Assembly (NCBI RefSeq): GCF_000422765.1
Contig: NZ_AUGR01000020.1
Coordinates: forward strand, 28,071 to 92,070
DNA from: Neptunomonas japonica DSM 18939
GTDB lineage: Bacteria; Pseudomonadota; Gammaproteobacteria; Pseudomonadales; Balneatricaceae
DNA length: 64,000 nt
Direction: 5' to 3'
Made by a program: the position numbers and the translations under genes. Positions within the stretch are counted from its first letter, which is position 1. Each line of letters starts with the position of its first letter. This document shows positions 1-8,218 of this stretch, one piece after another. The notes beneath the pieces are model-generated. The model searched no databases. It saw nothing but the letters and a program-made list of their open reading frames with translations, and had not been told where the DNA came from.

Positions 1-163
1 AAGAGCATATTAAAAAATAAATAACTAAGCGCCCTGTAGGTAAGTACCAAGTAACCAAAGGTTGCAGCATACGCTACTTTTGTACATCTGCTGTTCTCTC
101 GTTGCAAAAATCACAACACTACTTTCCATCACCACAGAAGTGGATCATGAGAGGAGAGTTGCC

Positions 164-2218
164 ATGTTGTGGAAACAGATGATTAGTAAGTGCATTGGGG
201 GAATGTTGTTATGTGCTGGGGTCTCGCTCAGCGCTCAAGCTGCAGGGTTAATGAAACCGGTTAACAGTGCATTGCCAGATTTGAGCATTCAACAGCATCA
301 CGTGAATGTGCTGGTGGAGGATGGTTATGTCACCACCACTGTTGAACAGGTATTTCATAACCCGAGCAATACGCAGCTAGAAGCAAAATACTCCTTTCCC
401 GTACCCGAGCGAGCGGCCGTAGGTGAGTTTATTTACTGGATAAACGGCAAGCCAGTGATAGGGGAGGTTGTCGCTAAACAACAAGCCAAAAAGATTTACC
501 AACAACAAAAACAAGCGGGTAATCATGTCGCGCTAACAGAGCAAGACAGCTACAAAACGTTTGATAGTCTTATTTATCCTGTTGAAGCCAATGCCGATGT
601 ACGCATTAAACTAGTCTATGTGCAGGCAGCACATCTTGATACCAATACAGGCCGCTACCTCTACCCTTTAGAAGATGGCGGTGTTGATGAGCAAACAAAC
701 AGTTTTTGGTCGCGCAACGAAGTCGTGAAAGAAAGCTTTAGTTTCAATATGGATATTCGCTCCAGTTATCCACTGGATGGCGTTAGGTTGCCCAAACATG
801 CTAATGCCATCGTTACACAGCTATCACCGCAACAGTGGACAGTGGCTCTTTCCTCTTCAGCTCAGGTGGATGAAGGCAGTGGCACGTATCAGCCTGCTGC
901 CTCCTTAAGTGAAGATATCTTGGTGTACTGGCGGTTAGAGGAAGGGCTACCCGGCTCGGTTGATCTAGTGAGCTATCGACACCCTGATAATACCCAAGGG
1001 ACTTTTATGCTTACCTTGACGCCTGGAGATGACCTTCCTCCAGTGCAAGGTAATCGTGATTGGACGTTTGTGCTGGATGTGTCGGGTTCTATGGAAGGTA
1101 AGTATTCCACTCTTCTTGAAGGTGTTCGCCAAGCACTTGTAAAGTTACCGCCAAATGATCGCTTTCGATTGATTACATTTAACGATAAAGCACGTGATAT
1201 GACCGGCGGCTATCAACAGATAAGTAACGAGAATGTCACGCGGTATATTGATCAGCTACAGAGCAATGGAACAGGAGGAGGGACCAACTTATATGCGGGC
1301 TTAGCAAAAGGCTTAAAGCGCCTCGATGACGATAGATCCACGGCTATTGTGTTGGTAACAGACGGTGTGGCCAATGTCGGTGTCACTGAAAAGAAAGACT
1401 TTTTAACGCTTGTTAAAGAAAATGACGTGCGGCTGTTCACTTTTATTATGGGAAACAGCGCTAATCGTCCTATGTTGCAGGAGATGACAGAGTTATCGAA
1501 CGGTTTTGCTGCAAGTATTTCTAATGCAGATGATGTTATCGGCCAAGTGATGTTAGCAACCAGCAAGCTTAATCATGCTTCTATGAGAGATATAGAAGTA
1601 AGTATCCAAGGCGGGCGGGTGAGTGACCTAACACCAGAGCAGGTCAATACGGTTTATCGTGGACAGCAATTGGTGTTGTTTGGTCACTATTTTGAAGCAG
1701 GGACAGCCGAAGTAGTACTGCGCGGTAAAGTGGGTGCACAAGAGCGTGTGTACAAAACTCAGGTTGAGTTAGCAGGTGTGTCCACAGATAACCCAGAACT
1801 AGAGCGCTTGTGGGCCTACAGTAAGATAGAAGCACTACAGAAAAAAATGGATTACTTGGGGGCTGATGCCGACACCGAGCAAGCCATGACTGATTTAGCC
1901 GTACAGTATGGCTTGGTCACTGACTATACCTCGTTATTAGTGGTAGAAGAGGAGGTGTTCGAGCAACTGGGTATTAAGCGCACTAACCAGCAACGCGTTA
2001 GCAAAGAGCAGCAAGCTCGCCAACAACGCAGCCAGCGAGAGCATGTGCAAGACAACCGTGCCGATAGCAATCAGCCTATGTTCCAGCAGTCTCGTGCAAG
2101 CACCGGTGGTGGTGCGATTGATAGCTCTCTACTGTTAATCCTCCTAGCTTTGGGCCTGCCATCACTACTAGCCGGCTTTAAAGCGAGATCTGTTGTTATA
2201 AAAACAAACAAGAAGTGA
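164..2218 (+). CDS. Secreted VIT/VWA-domain protein with GlyGly-CTERM-like tail
   Basis: The 684-residue product begins with a signal peptide ending near SAQA. A VIT (inter-alpha-trypsin inhibitor) domain fills roughly residues 30-160 and a von Willebrand A domain roughly 300-470, with the MIDAS motif DVSGSM. A Gln/Arg-rich linker is followed by Gly-Gly-Gly at residues 648-650, a hydrophobic helix and a basic end (FKAR...KTNKK), the layout of GlyGly-CTERM sorting tails. Position 164 was chosen because GAGAGGAG precedes it and the signal peptide starts there; a longer reading from 62 lacks both. VIT-VWA proteins of marine proteobacteria are usually partnered with a sortase, but here the next gene is a rhombosortase and overlaps by one base. 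Probably an envelope or surface adhesion protein; the ligand is unknown. Confidence 0.85.
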   Translation: MLWKQMISKCIGGMLLCAGVSLSAQAAGLMKPVNSALPDLSIQQHHVNVLVEDGYVTTTVEQVFHNPSNTQLEAKYSFPVPERAAVGEFIYWINGKPVIGEVVAKQQAKKIYQQQKQAGNHVALTEQDSYKTFDSLIYPVEANADVRIKLVYVQAAHLDTNTGRYLYPLEDGGVDEQTNSFWSRNEVVKESFSFNMDIRSSYPLDGVRLPKHANAIVTQLSPQQWTVALSSSAQVDEGSGTYQPAASLSEDILVYWRLEEGLPGSVDLVSYRHPDNTQGTFMLTLTPGDDLPPVQGNRDWTFVLDVSGSMEGKYSTLLEGVRQALVKLPPNDRFRLITFNDKARDMTGGYQQISNENVTRYIDQLQSNGTGGGTNLYAGLAKGLKRLDDDRSTAIVLVTDGVANVGVTEKKDFLTLVKENDVRLFTFIMGNSANRPMLQEMTELSNGFAASISNADDVIGQVMLATSKLNHASMRDIEVSIQGGRVSDLTPEQVNTVYRGQQLVLFGHYFEAGTAEVVLRGKVGAQERVYKTQVELAGVSTDNPELERLWAYSKIEALQKKMDYLGADADTEQAMTDLAVQYGLVTDYTSLLVVEEEVFEQLGIKRTNQQRVSKEQQARQQRSQREHVQDNRADSNQPMFQQSRASTGGGAIDSSLLLILLALGLPSLLAGFKARSVVIKTNKK

Positions 2219-2811
2219 TGAATAATCAATGGACTATGCCCTGGATCACTGTTGCTATTAGCGCAGTGGTTTTGGGCTTAGGTTTGTTACCTGAACTATT
2301 TCAATGGCTCTATTTTGATCGCGCTTTGATTGTTGATCAACAGCAGTGGTGGCGTTTGTTGACGGGGCACCTGGTTCATAGCAGTGAGGCGCATTTAGGC
2401 TGGGACCTACTTGGGTTTATGGTGTTCGCAGGTATTGCGGAATGCTGGCATCGTAAAAAATTGATAGTCTCTGTTGGCATGGCATTATTTATGTTGGACT
2501 GCTTGCTACTGTCGCCCTTTGGGCTGGATCGTTATTGTGGTTTGTCGGGTGTTCTTTGTGCCCCTGCAACGCTGGTACTGTGGGCACACTTCAATAAGCA
2601 GCGAGACGTACTGCATTTTTTGCCACTATTAATTGCCGGGTTAAAGCTTGTCGTTGAAGAAAACAACGCTGATCTACTATTAGCACAGCAAGGCTGGCCT
2701 TTGTATGCACCAGCGCATTGGGTGGGGGTTATGGCGGGTACGTTAAGTTTGGCCTTAGCTAAATGTGCGAACGTTCTATACCAAGCGGGTTATTATCAGC
2801 GTAGTTTGTAA
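2218..2811 (+). CDS. Rhombosortase (rhomboid-family GlyGly-CTERM protease)
   Basis: A 197-residue membrane protein of the rhomboid fold with about six hydrophobic segments. The catalytic serine lies in GLSG (Ser110) and the partner histidine in AHWVG (His167); the early HLVHSSEAHLGWD segment is typical of rhombosortases. This family cleaves GlyGly-CTERM tails in the inner membrane so that the substrate can be exported or lipid-anchored. The ATG at 2218 shares a base with the upstream stop (TGATG), so the gene is translationally coupled to its probable substrate; a GTG at 2215 is an alternative start. The 3' end overlaps the convergent glyoxalase gene by 53 bases. The family assignment is confident and the pairing is inferred from adjacency. 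Confidence 0.85.
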   Translation: MNNQWTMPWITVAISAVVLGLGLLPELFQWLYFDRALIVDQQQWWRLLTGHLVHSSEAHLGWDLLGFMVFAGIAECWHRKKLIVSVGMALFMLDCLLLSPFGLDRYCGLSGVLCAPATLVLWAHFNKQRDVLHFLPLLIAGLKLVVEENNADLLLAQQGWPLYAPAHWVGVMAGTLSLALAKCANVLYQAGYYQRSL

Positions 2812-3193
2812 TTCTTTGTATAAGTTCAATTTTGTATCCGTCGGGATCAATGACAAATGCAATAATTTCGTTACTACCGGTAAGAGGTTTAGGTTCGAGA
2901 ACAATCGTCCCGCCTTTTCCTTTGATTTCGTTACAGGTGTCCCGACAATTATCAACGCTGATTGCAATGTGACCAAAAGCATCACCTAATTCATAGTTTG
3001 AAATGCCGTAATTGTATGTCAGCTCAAGTGCGCAGGTTTGGGATTCGTCGTCATAACCAAGAAACACAAGAGTGTACTTTTCGGTTGGTTGCTTTAATGT
3101 GCGCAGTATTCGCATACCAAGAATTTGAGTATAGAAATTTACAGATTCTTGCATGTCACTAACTCGAAGCATTGTATGTAAAATTCTTCGCAT
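2759..3193 (-). CDS. gloA: Lactoylglutathione lyase (glyoxalase I)
   Basis: The 144-residue protein is a two-module vicinal-oxygen-chelate enzyme converting the methylglyoxal-glutathione hemithioacetal to S-lactoylglutathione in the cytosol. The four expected metal ligands are visible: His6, Glu57, His75 and Glu123. The C-terminus runs about ten residues past the usual end of the family and is encoded antisense to the rhombosortase 3' end. It lies 70 bases downstream of the tautomerase-like gene on the same strand, so the two may be co-transcribed, possibly under the adjacent TetR regulator. Confidence 0.92.
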   Translation of the reverse strand: MRRILHTMLRVSDMQESVNFYTQILGMRILRTLKQPTEKYTLVFLGYDDESQTCALELTYNYGISNYELGDAFGHIAISVDNCRDTCNEIKGKGGTIVLEPKPLTGSNEIIAFVIDPDGYKIELIQRITNYADNNPLGIERSHI

Positions 3194-3263
3194 ATGTTTT
3201 TCTCACCGAGTTCGTCATGATATTTGAAAGCGAACACTCTCAAATACCATGAGGTTGGAAAAG

Positions 3264-3680
3264 TTAGCCTCTAGATATGGCTTCACCTAATTGTTCATTC
3301 GTCATGGCTTTGCCATCCATATTCCATGTTCCGTCAACTGTATGTACCGCATTTGAAAAAATATGTTTACGCTGAAGGCTGCCCTTTGATAACTCTTCAA
3401 TGATGTCGGTGGCATCTTTGAAAAAGTTTTCCTGAACGTCTCTGGAGCATAATGCAAAGCTTGGTGTTTTGGTTTCAATCCAAGCGCCAGTGAAAGGCTC
3501 TCCTCCCGATAAGGATTGATCTTTTGAAATAATATTGATGTGACAGGTGACATTCGGTGTCATCACTTGATTCCCATCGAGGGAGTGTGACTTAAGAAAA
3601 GCGGCTGTAATGCGTTTGCCTGCTTCCTTCTCAGCACTTTTTGGTATGGCTCTTTCCGTAAATGTAAGTGATATTGGCAT
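3264..3680 (-). CDS. Tautomerase-superfamily-like protein
   Basis: This 138-residue protein starts Met-Pro-Ile-Ser, which would expose Pro as the N-terminal residue after Met removal, as in 4-oxalocrotonate tautomerase and MIF relatives, where Pro1 is the catalytic base. The length and the beta-alpha-beta pattern (TFTERAIP, a helix, then TCHINIISKD) agree with fused or long tautomerases. GGAG lies seven bases before the ATG. The gene is divergent from the TetR regulator across a region with two near-palindromic boxes, so it is a probable regulatory target. The substrate is unknown and the assignment is moderate because overall similarity is weak. Confidence 0.6.
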   Translation of the reverse strand: MPISLTFTERAIPKSAEKEAGKRITAAFLKSHSLDGNQVMTPNVTCHINIISKDQSLSGGEPFTGAWIETKTPSFALCSRDVQENFFKDATDIIEELSKGSLQRKHIFSNAVHTVDGTWNMDGKAMTNEQLGEAISRG

Positions 3681-3718
3681 AGTGAATCTCCGGTAAATTA
3701 TATATTTTAGACCATAAG

Positions 3719-3732
3719 ATAACGATCGCTAT
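3719..3732. promoter_or_regulatory. Putative TetR operator, box 1
   Basis: ATAACGATCGCTAT is a 14-base near-palindrome (pattern ATARCGATCGYTAT) lying between the divergent tautomerase-like and TetR genes. A closely similar copy lies 48 bases away centre to centre. TetR proteins bind such palindromes as dimers, usually over their own promoter. That it is the operator is inferred. Confidence 0.5.
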
Positions 3733-3766
3733 ATTAACGTATAGCATGGCTGTTACTTTGTAAAGA

Positions 3767-3780
3767 ATAGTGATCGTTAT
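3767..3780. promoter_or_regulatory. Putative TetR operator, box 2
   Basis: ATAGTGATCGTTAT; its reverse complement differs from box 1 at a single base. It sits about 46 bases before the tetR start, where a repressor would block the tetR promoter. The pairing of two boxes suggests that each of the divergent promoters has its own site. Confidence 0.5.
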
Positions 3781-3825
3781 TTTATGATACTATTGCCTCA
3801 TTAGAAGGTAAGTCAGGTCAAAGAC

Positions 3826-4389
3826 ATGAGATATAAGCCAGATCAAAAAGCAGAAACACGTAAGAAAATTATTATTGAGTCGGAGCGTAGTTTTAAAAAA
3901 GCCGGTTATAGCGGTATTGGCGTCGATGGCCTTGCCAAAGCCGCGGGCGTTACTTCTGGGGCTTTTTACGGACATTTCAAATCAAAAGAAGCAGCCTTTA
4001 AAGAAGCGATTAATTCTGGGATGGGAGGATTGTTTACTGCAATTTCGGAGCTGAAACAAGACGCGGGAGAAGGCTGGTGGGCTGAATTTGCGACGTTTTA
4101 CACCCATCAAAAACGCACGTGTGACCTTACTGAAAGCTGTGCCCTGCAAAGCCTGTCGCCTGAAGTTGGTCGTAGTAATGATGAGATACGAGCAATATTT
4201 GAAGCTGAGTTGCTTAAAGTATTTGAGCTTGCCAATAGCAACGAACAAGATGCAAAAAAAACGTGGGCTAGTCTCGCTATGCTTATTGGTGGCGTAACTT
4301 TAGCACGAGCAGTTAAGGATGATGCGCTTGCTGACCAGATATCAAAAGCAGTAGAAAACGAAGTTATTGGCTTACATGAAAATAGCTAA
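3826..4389 (+). CDS. TetR/AcrR-family transcriptional regulator
   Basis: A 187-residue protein with an N-terminal TetR helix-turn-helix (about residues 10-57: TRKKIIIESERSFKKAGYSG, then VDGLAKAAGVTSGAFYGHFKSKEA). The C-terminal ligand-binding part includes TCDLTESCALQSL, whose cysteines recall TetR members that sense electrophiles, although sensing here is only a guess. It is divergent from the tautomerase-like and glyoxalase genes, which suggests that it controls a small reactive-aldehyde or electrophile detoxification unit and itself. The family is certain; the ligand is not known. Confidence 0.88.
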   Translation: MRYKPDQKAETRKKIIIESERSFKKAGYSGIGVDGLAKAAGVTSGAFYGHFKSKEAAFKEAINSGMGGLFTAISELKQDAGEGWWAEFATFYTHQKRTCDLTESCALQSLSPEVGRSNDEIRAIFEAELLKVFELANSNEQDAKKTWASLAMLIGGVTLARAVKDDALADQISKAVENEVIGLHENS

Positions 4390-4746
4390 TAAGTCTTCGT
4401 AGCCTTCAATAGAGGTTCCAACAACCACTACATCAGATATTCACGTAGGGAACTGTTTTATTAACGGTGCATGATCTTCCCAGTTTATTAATGCTTTTCA
4501 AGTGTCGGATCTCACACACATAGAGCTTGCTTAAAAACGGTTACGTCTATTTCTGGTGTGAATATATCGATGTTATGAATAATTTAGTTCAGGCGTTGAA
4601 TTTTTTTCTGTTGTCGCTATCTATAAACTGTCACTTTAACAGTGATTTGTTATATGTAAGCTGATGCATGTTAGTAGAAGTTGTTCAGGCATGGGCTATG
4701 TATGACCATTTAATCTCACATTACATTTTGTCACAGGAAAAAACTC
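4390..4746. other. Intergenic region with possible gene remnant
   Basis: There is no intact gene in these 357 bases between tetR and moxR. On the minus strand, near 4440 down to 4388, the translation reads ISDVVVVGTSIEGYEDLL, preceded across a stop by NWEDHAPLIKQFPT. The composition looks protein-like but is interrupted by stops, so it could be a decayed gene tail or chance. The right half is AT-rich and probably carries the promoter of the MoxR operon, but no convincing -35/-10 pair was chosen. Confidence 0.35.
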
Positions 4747-5781
4747 ATGACTGCAGAGGTTGTTCTTAGCAAGAGCCCGGAAAGCGCTGATAAAACCGTG
4801 AGTGCAACAAGCGAGCATCAGGCTACTTTAAGCGAGCTACGTACGGCACTGCAGAAAAAAGTCGTGGGCCAAGATAGCTTGATTGAGCATTTACTGATTG
4901 CTCTACTGACAGATGGTCACGTTTTACTTGAAGGCCCGCCAGGTTTGGCTAAGACCCGAACTATCCATGCACTCAGTGATCTGCTCGAAGGTGAGTTTAA
5001 GCGCGCACAGTTTACGCCTGACCTGTTGCCTAGCGATATCACCGGTACTGAAATCTTTAATGCACAAAAAGGCGAGTTTCAGTTTCGTCCCGGCCCTCTA
5101 TTTTGCAATATGTTGCTGGCCGATGAGATTAACCGTGCACCGGCTAAAGTGCAGTCTGCTTTGCTCGAAGCGATGGGCGAGCGCCAAGTAACGGTGGCAG
5201 GTACTACCTACCCACTACCACGTTCTTTTATGGTGATGGCGACACAAAACCCGCTAGAGCAAGAGGGGACTTACCCTCTACCAGAGGCGCAGCTAGACCG
5301 GTTTATGCTACATGTGCGTGTCGATTATCCGCAGCATGAGCAAGAAAAACTAATTTTAAGGTTGGTGCGTAATGAGCACACCCAAGATACGGCAAAGGCG
5401 GAGTCTTCAGCCAGTGTTGTGCTGACTGAAACAGCATTACTAGAAGCACAGCGAGAAGTGATGAATGTCTTTTTGGCCGATAGCTTAGAAGACTATTTAG
5501 TCGCGCTAGTAATGGCCACGCGTAACATTGGTGCTTATGGTGAGGATCTCAAAGATAGCCTCACATTTGGGGCGAGCCCGCGTGCCACTATTGCATTGGA
5601 CCGTGCGGTACGAGCTAAGGCATGGCTGCAAGGGCGTGACTTTGTGACACCGGACGATATCCAAGAGATATTACCGAGCGTGTTGCGTCACCGCATTGGC
5701 CTGAGTTATATCTCCGAAGCGAATGGTCTGGATAAAGATCAATTAATCACCAAGTTAATCGCTCGCGTGGCAGTGCCTTAA
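4747..5781 (+). CDS. MoxR-family AAA+ ATPase
   Basis: The 344-residue protein is a MoxR-type AAA+ chaperone ATPase. Walker A is GPPGLAKT (residues 63-70), Walker B is LLADEINR, and the sensor region MATQNPLEQEGTYPLPEAQL is the usual MoxR signature. MoxR proteins assist folding or metal loading of complexes, commonly with von Willebrand A partners. It is the first of six same-strand genes with gaps of at most a few bases, the standard MoxR/Bat order. A purine-rich CACAGGAAAA precedes the ATG. Confidence 0.93.
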   Translation: MTAEVVLSKSPESADKTVSATSEHQATLSELRTALQKKVVGQDSLIEHLLIALLTDGHVLLEGPPGLAKTRTIHALSDLLEGEFKRAQFTPDLLPSDITGTEIFNAQKGEFQFRPGPLFCNMLLADEINRAPAKVQSALLEAMGERQVTVAGTTYPLPRSFMVMATQNPLEQEGTYPLPEAQLDRFMLHVRVDYPQHEQEKLILRLVRNEHTQDTAKAESSASVVLTETALLEAQREVMNVFLADSLEDYLVALVMATRNIGAYGEDLKDSLTFGASPRATIALDRAVRAKAWLQGRDFVTPDDIQEILPSVLRHRIGLSYISEANGLDKDQLITKLIARVAVP

Positions 5782-5796
5782 GGCGGAGAAGTCAGT

Positions 5797-6771
5797 ATGT
5801 TTCTCGGTGATAACAGTCCACGCCCTGTGCCGCAGCAGCGCCATTGTATTTCATTAGATGAACTGCTCAGTTTGCGTCACTGGCCGCCTGCACGTAGCCC
5901 TAGCCGCCAGAGAATGGCGATTCGTGAGGGCCATCATCTCAGCCATATTCGTGGCCGTGGGATGGAGTACGATGATGTGCGGGAGTATCAACCCGGTGAT
6001 GATATCCGTCATCTGGATTGGCGCTTAATGGCGCGCACCGGCGAAGCACATACGAAATTGTACCGAGAAGAGCGCGAGCGTCCGGTTTTTGTGTTGGCAG
6101 ACCTACGCTCTCCTATGTCTTTTGCGACCCAAGGGCACTATAAGTCAGTGTTGGCATGTTATGCGGCGGCAATGACCATCTGGACAACTTTGGCTAATGG
6201 AGATCGCATTGGCGGGCAAATTTTAGGCGCTAAAGGTGAGCAGTTGTTTCGGCCCAGCAGTAATCGCCAGCAAGTGATGGCGATGATGGCTGCGCTGGCC
6301 CATGAAAGCAGTTTGACTCAAGGGAGTAATCTAGCCCAAGAGGGCAATGCAGCAGTAGATGCGCAAGAAACAGCAACAGTACCGTTGAGCTTGTCTGATG
6401 TATTAGCAACGGCTGAGCGCACTATTACGAGTGGCACCTTATTATATATTTTCAGTGATTTTCACGATGTCGATGACAGTGTGCAGCAGCACTTGATGCG
6501 TCTGGCACAGCGCTGTGAATTAAAACTGGTGTTGATCTCTGATCCCTTAGAAGAAAAGTTACCCCACGGTAGACGATATCGGTTTTTAGGGAGTGGCCGC
6601 GAGTTATTGGTTGATGCTGATCAGCATCAACAGCAGCGCTATCACCAACAGTTTCAAGCACGCATTCAGCTACTCGAGCGTTTGCGTAATCTGCGTGGTG
6701 TGGAGTTTGCGCATTGGCAAACAAACCAGCACCCCTTATTTCGGTCGCCGCTTATGAAGGAGACGGTTTAA
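5797..6771 (+). CDS. DUF58-domain protein
   Basis: The 324-residue soluble protein contains the DUF58 core DDVREYQPGDDIRHLDWR, followed by a degenerate von Willebrand A-like fold (VFVLADLRSPM... and LYIFSDFHD). DUF58 proteins are near-constant partners of MoxR ATPases, possibly as adaptors between the ATPase and membrane VWA proteins. GGCGGAG lies just upstream of the ATG. Its stop overlaps the next start (TAATG), indicating coupled translation. Confidence 0.9.
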   Translation: MFLGDNSPRPVPQQRHCISLDELLSLRHWPPARSPSRQRMAIREGHHLSHIRGRGMEYDDVREYQPGDDIRHLDWRLMARTGEAHTKLYREERERPVFVLADLRSPMSFATQGHYKSVLACYAAAMTIWTTLANGDRIGGQILGAKGEQLFRPSSNRQQVMAMMAALAHESSLTQGSNLAQEGNAAVDAQETATVPLSLSDVLATAERTITSGTLLYIFSDFHDVDDSVQQHLMRLAQRCELKLVLISDPLEEKLPHGRRYRFLGSGRELLVDADQHQQQRYHQQFQARIQLLERLRNLRGVEFAHWQTNQHPLFRSPLMKETV

Positions 6772-7238
6772 TGGAGCAACTCCGTCCTATGCAGTTACCC
6801 GATCCCGTTAGTTGGTGGCCAATGGCACCTGGCTGGTGGCTGTTGCTAGTGTTAATCATTGCCAGCATGTTTGGTTTGGTGTGGTGGTTACGCCGTCGTT
6901 GGGCTGACCCGCGCCGTTATGCACTGGCAGAGTTGAAGAGCCTTCAAGCCTGTTATTCCCCAGAGGGAAGTGATCAAACGGCGCTGCTCACGCACTGTAA
7001 TCAACTACTTAAACGCACAGCGCTCACGCTTTACCCGCGTCATGATGTTGCCTCGTTATCAGGCGATGCATGGATAGCGTTCTTATTAAATAGCAGCAAA
7101 GGTTGCGAGGCAGAAGCGTTGCAATGCCTTAAAGATGGCGCTTATCAACAGAACGTTGAATACGATAGCGCTGCCTTGCTGAAAAGTTGCCGGCAATGGT
7201 TAAAGACAGCAGGTAAGAGAGGCCACAACAATGCTTGA
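6771..7238 (+). CDS. DUF4381 membrane protein
   Basis: A 155-residue protein with one strong transmembrane segment (WWLLLVLIIASMFGLVWWLRRRW) near residues 22-45, preceded by the family's LPDPVSWWPMAPGWW motif and followed by a cytosolic domain. DUF4381 proteins occur almost only between DUF58 and BatA genes. The start at 6771 gives TAATG coupling; a reading from 6714 would extend into the DUF58 gene without support. It overlaps batA by eight bases. The molecular function is unknown. Confidence 0.87.
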   Translation: MEQLRPMQLPDPVSWWPMAPGWWLLLVLIIASMFGLVWWLRRRWADPRRYALAELKSLQACYSPEGSDQTALLTHCNQLLKRTALTLYPRHDVASLSGDAWIAFLLNSSKGCEAEALQCLKDGAYQQNVEYDSAALLKSCRQWLKTAGKRGHNNA

Positions 7239-8217
7239 CCTTGCTTGGCCATGGCTACTGATTTTATTGCCTTTACCTTGGTTTGTGTGGCGCTTCTCTC
7301 CTGCTGTTGCGCATTCACAACAGAGTGCATTACAAGTCCCTTTTCTTGAAACAATGGAGCAAGCGGTTGGTGCTTCAGTTGTGGATAAACGTCGCAGTCG
7401 TTTATGGATAACTCTATTGGCGTATCTGGCGTGGTGTTTGTTGCTGGTATCTGCGGCGCGCCCGCAATGGTTAGGTGAGCCTGTCCCTCAGCAGCGTGAA
7501 GGGCGCGATATGATGTTAGCCATCGACCTTTCAGAAAGTATGCTAGAAGAAGATTTTGAGTTAGGTAACCGCCTGATCAACCGCTTAATTGCCACTAAGG
7601 TGGTTGCCGGTGATTTTATTGAGCGCCGAGAGGGTGATCGAATTGGTCTGATTCTGTTTGGTGAGCAAGCTTATTTGCAGGCGCCACTGACGCATGACCG
7701 TCAAACTGTAAAACAACTGTTGGATGAGGCGCAGGTAGGTTTAGCCGGTAAAACAACCGCTATCGGTGACGCCATTGGTTTAGCGGTAAAGCGCTTTAAA
7801 GAGATGCAAAACGAGCAACGCGTACTGGTGTTAATTACCGATGGTACGAATACTGCCGGTGCTATTGAGCCTGACAAAGCGGCTGAACTCGCCGCAGCCG
7901 AAGGGTTAAAGATATACACGATAGGTATTGGTCGAGATCGCAGCCAGCGTGGCTTAATTAGTCGGTTTTTTGGCGGCGGGACTTCTCAGATAGATGAAGC
8001 GGCTTTAAAGAACATTGCCGCTAAAACCGGTGGGCAGTATTTTCGTGCCAGAGATTTAGCGCAGCTATCTGAGATCTACACATTACTCAATGAATTGGAG
8101 CCTATCGGCCAAGATGAAGATTTTTATCGTCCTGTTGTCTCTCTTTACCAATGGCCGTTGTTGGCAGGTATTTTCTTGCTGTGTATAACGGCGTTATGGC
8201 AGAAAAGGAGGGTATAA
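7231..8217 (+). CDS. BatA-like membrane VWA protein
   Basis: The 328-residue protein has two N-terminal membrane segments, a von Willebrand A domain (about residues 85-285) with an intact MIDAS DLSESM and later ITDGTN, and a C-terminal membrane helix (WPLLAGIFLLCITALWQ). The layout matches BatA of the aerotolerance operon. The domain probably projects into the periplasm and binds a partner in a metal-dependent manner. It overlaps the DUF4381 gene, and the next gene begins two bases after its stop. Confidence 0.9.
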   Translation: MLDLAWPWLLILLPLPWFVWRFSPAVAHSQQSALQVPFLETMEQAVGASVVDKRRSRLWITLLAYLAWCLLLVSAARPQWLGEPVPQQREGRDMMLAIDLSESMLEEDFELGNRLINRLIATKVVAGDFIERREGDRIGLILFGEQAYLQAPLTHDRQTVKQLLDEAQVGLAGKTTAIGDAIGLAVKRFKEMQNEQRVLVLITDGTNTAGAIEPDKAAELAAAEGLKIYTIGIGRDRSQRGLISRFFGGGTSQIDEAALKNIAAKTGGQYFRARDLAQLSEIYTLLNELEPIGQDEDFYRPVVSLYQWPLLAGIFLLCITALWQKRRV

Positions 8218-8218
8218 G

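Noticed and set aside
62..163. Upstream extension of the VIT-VWA gene
   Set aside because: It has no ribosome site and would bury the signal peptide; 164 has GAGAGGAG before it.
3221..3246. Hairpin between tautomerase-like gene and gloA as terminator
   Set aside because: Seven-base AT-rich arms with a twelve-base loop are too weak to call.
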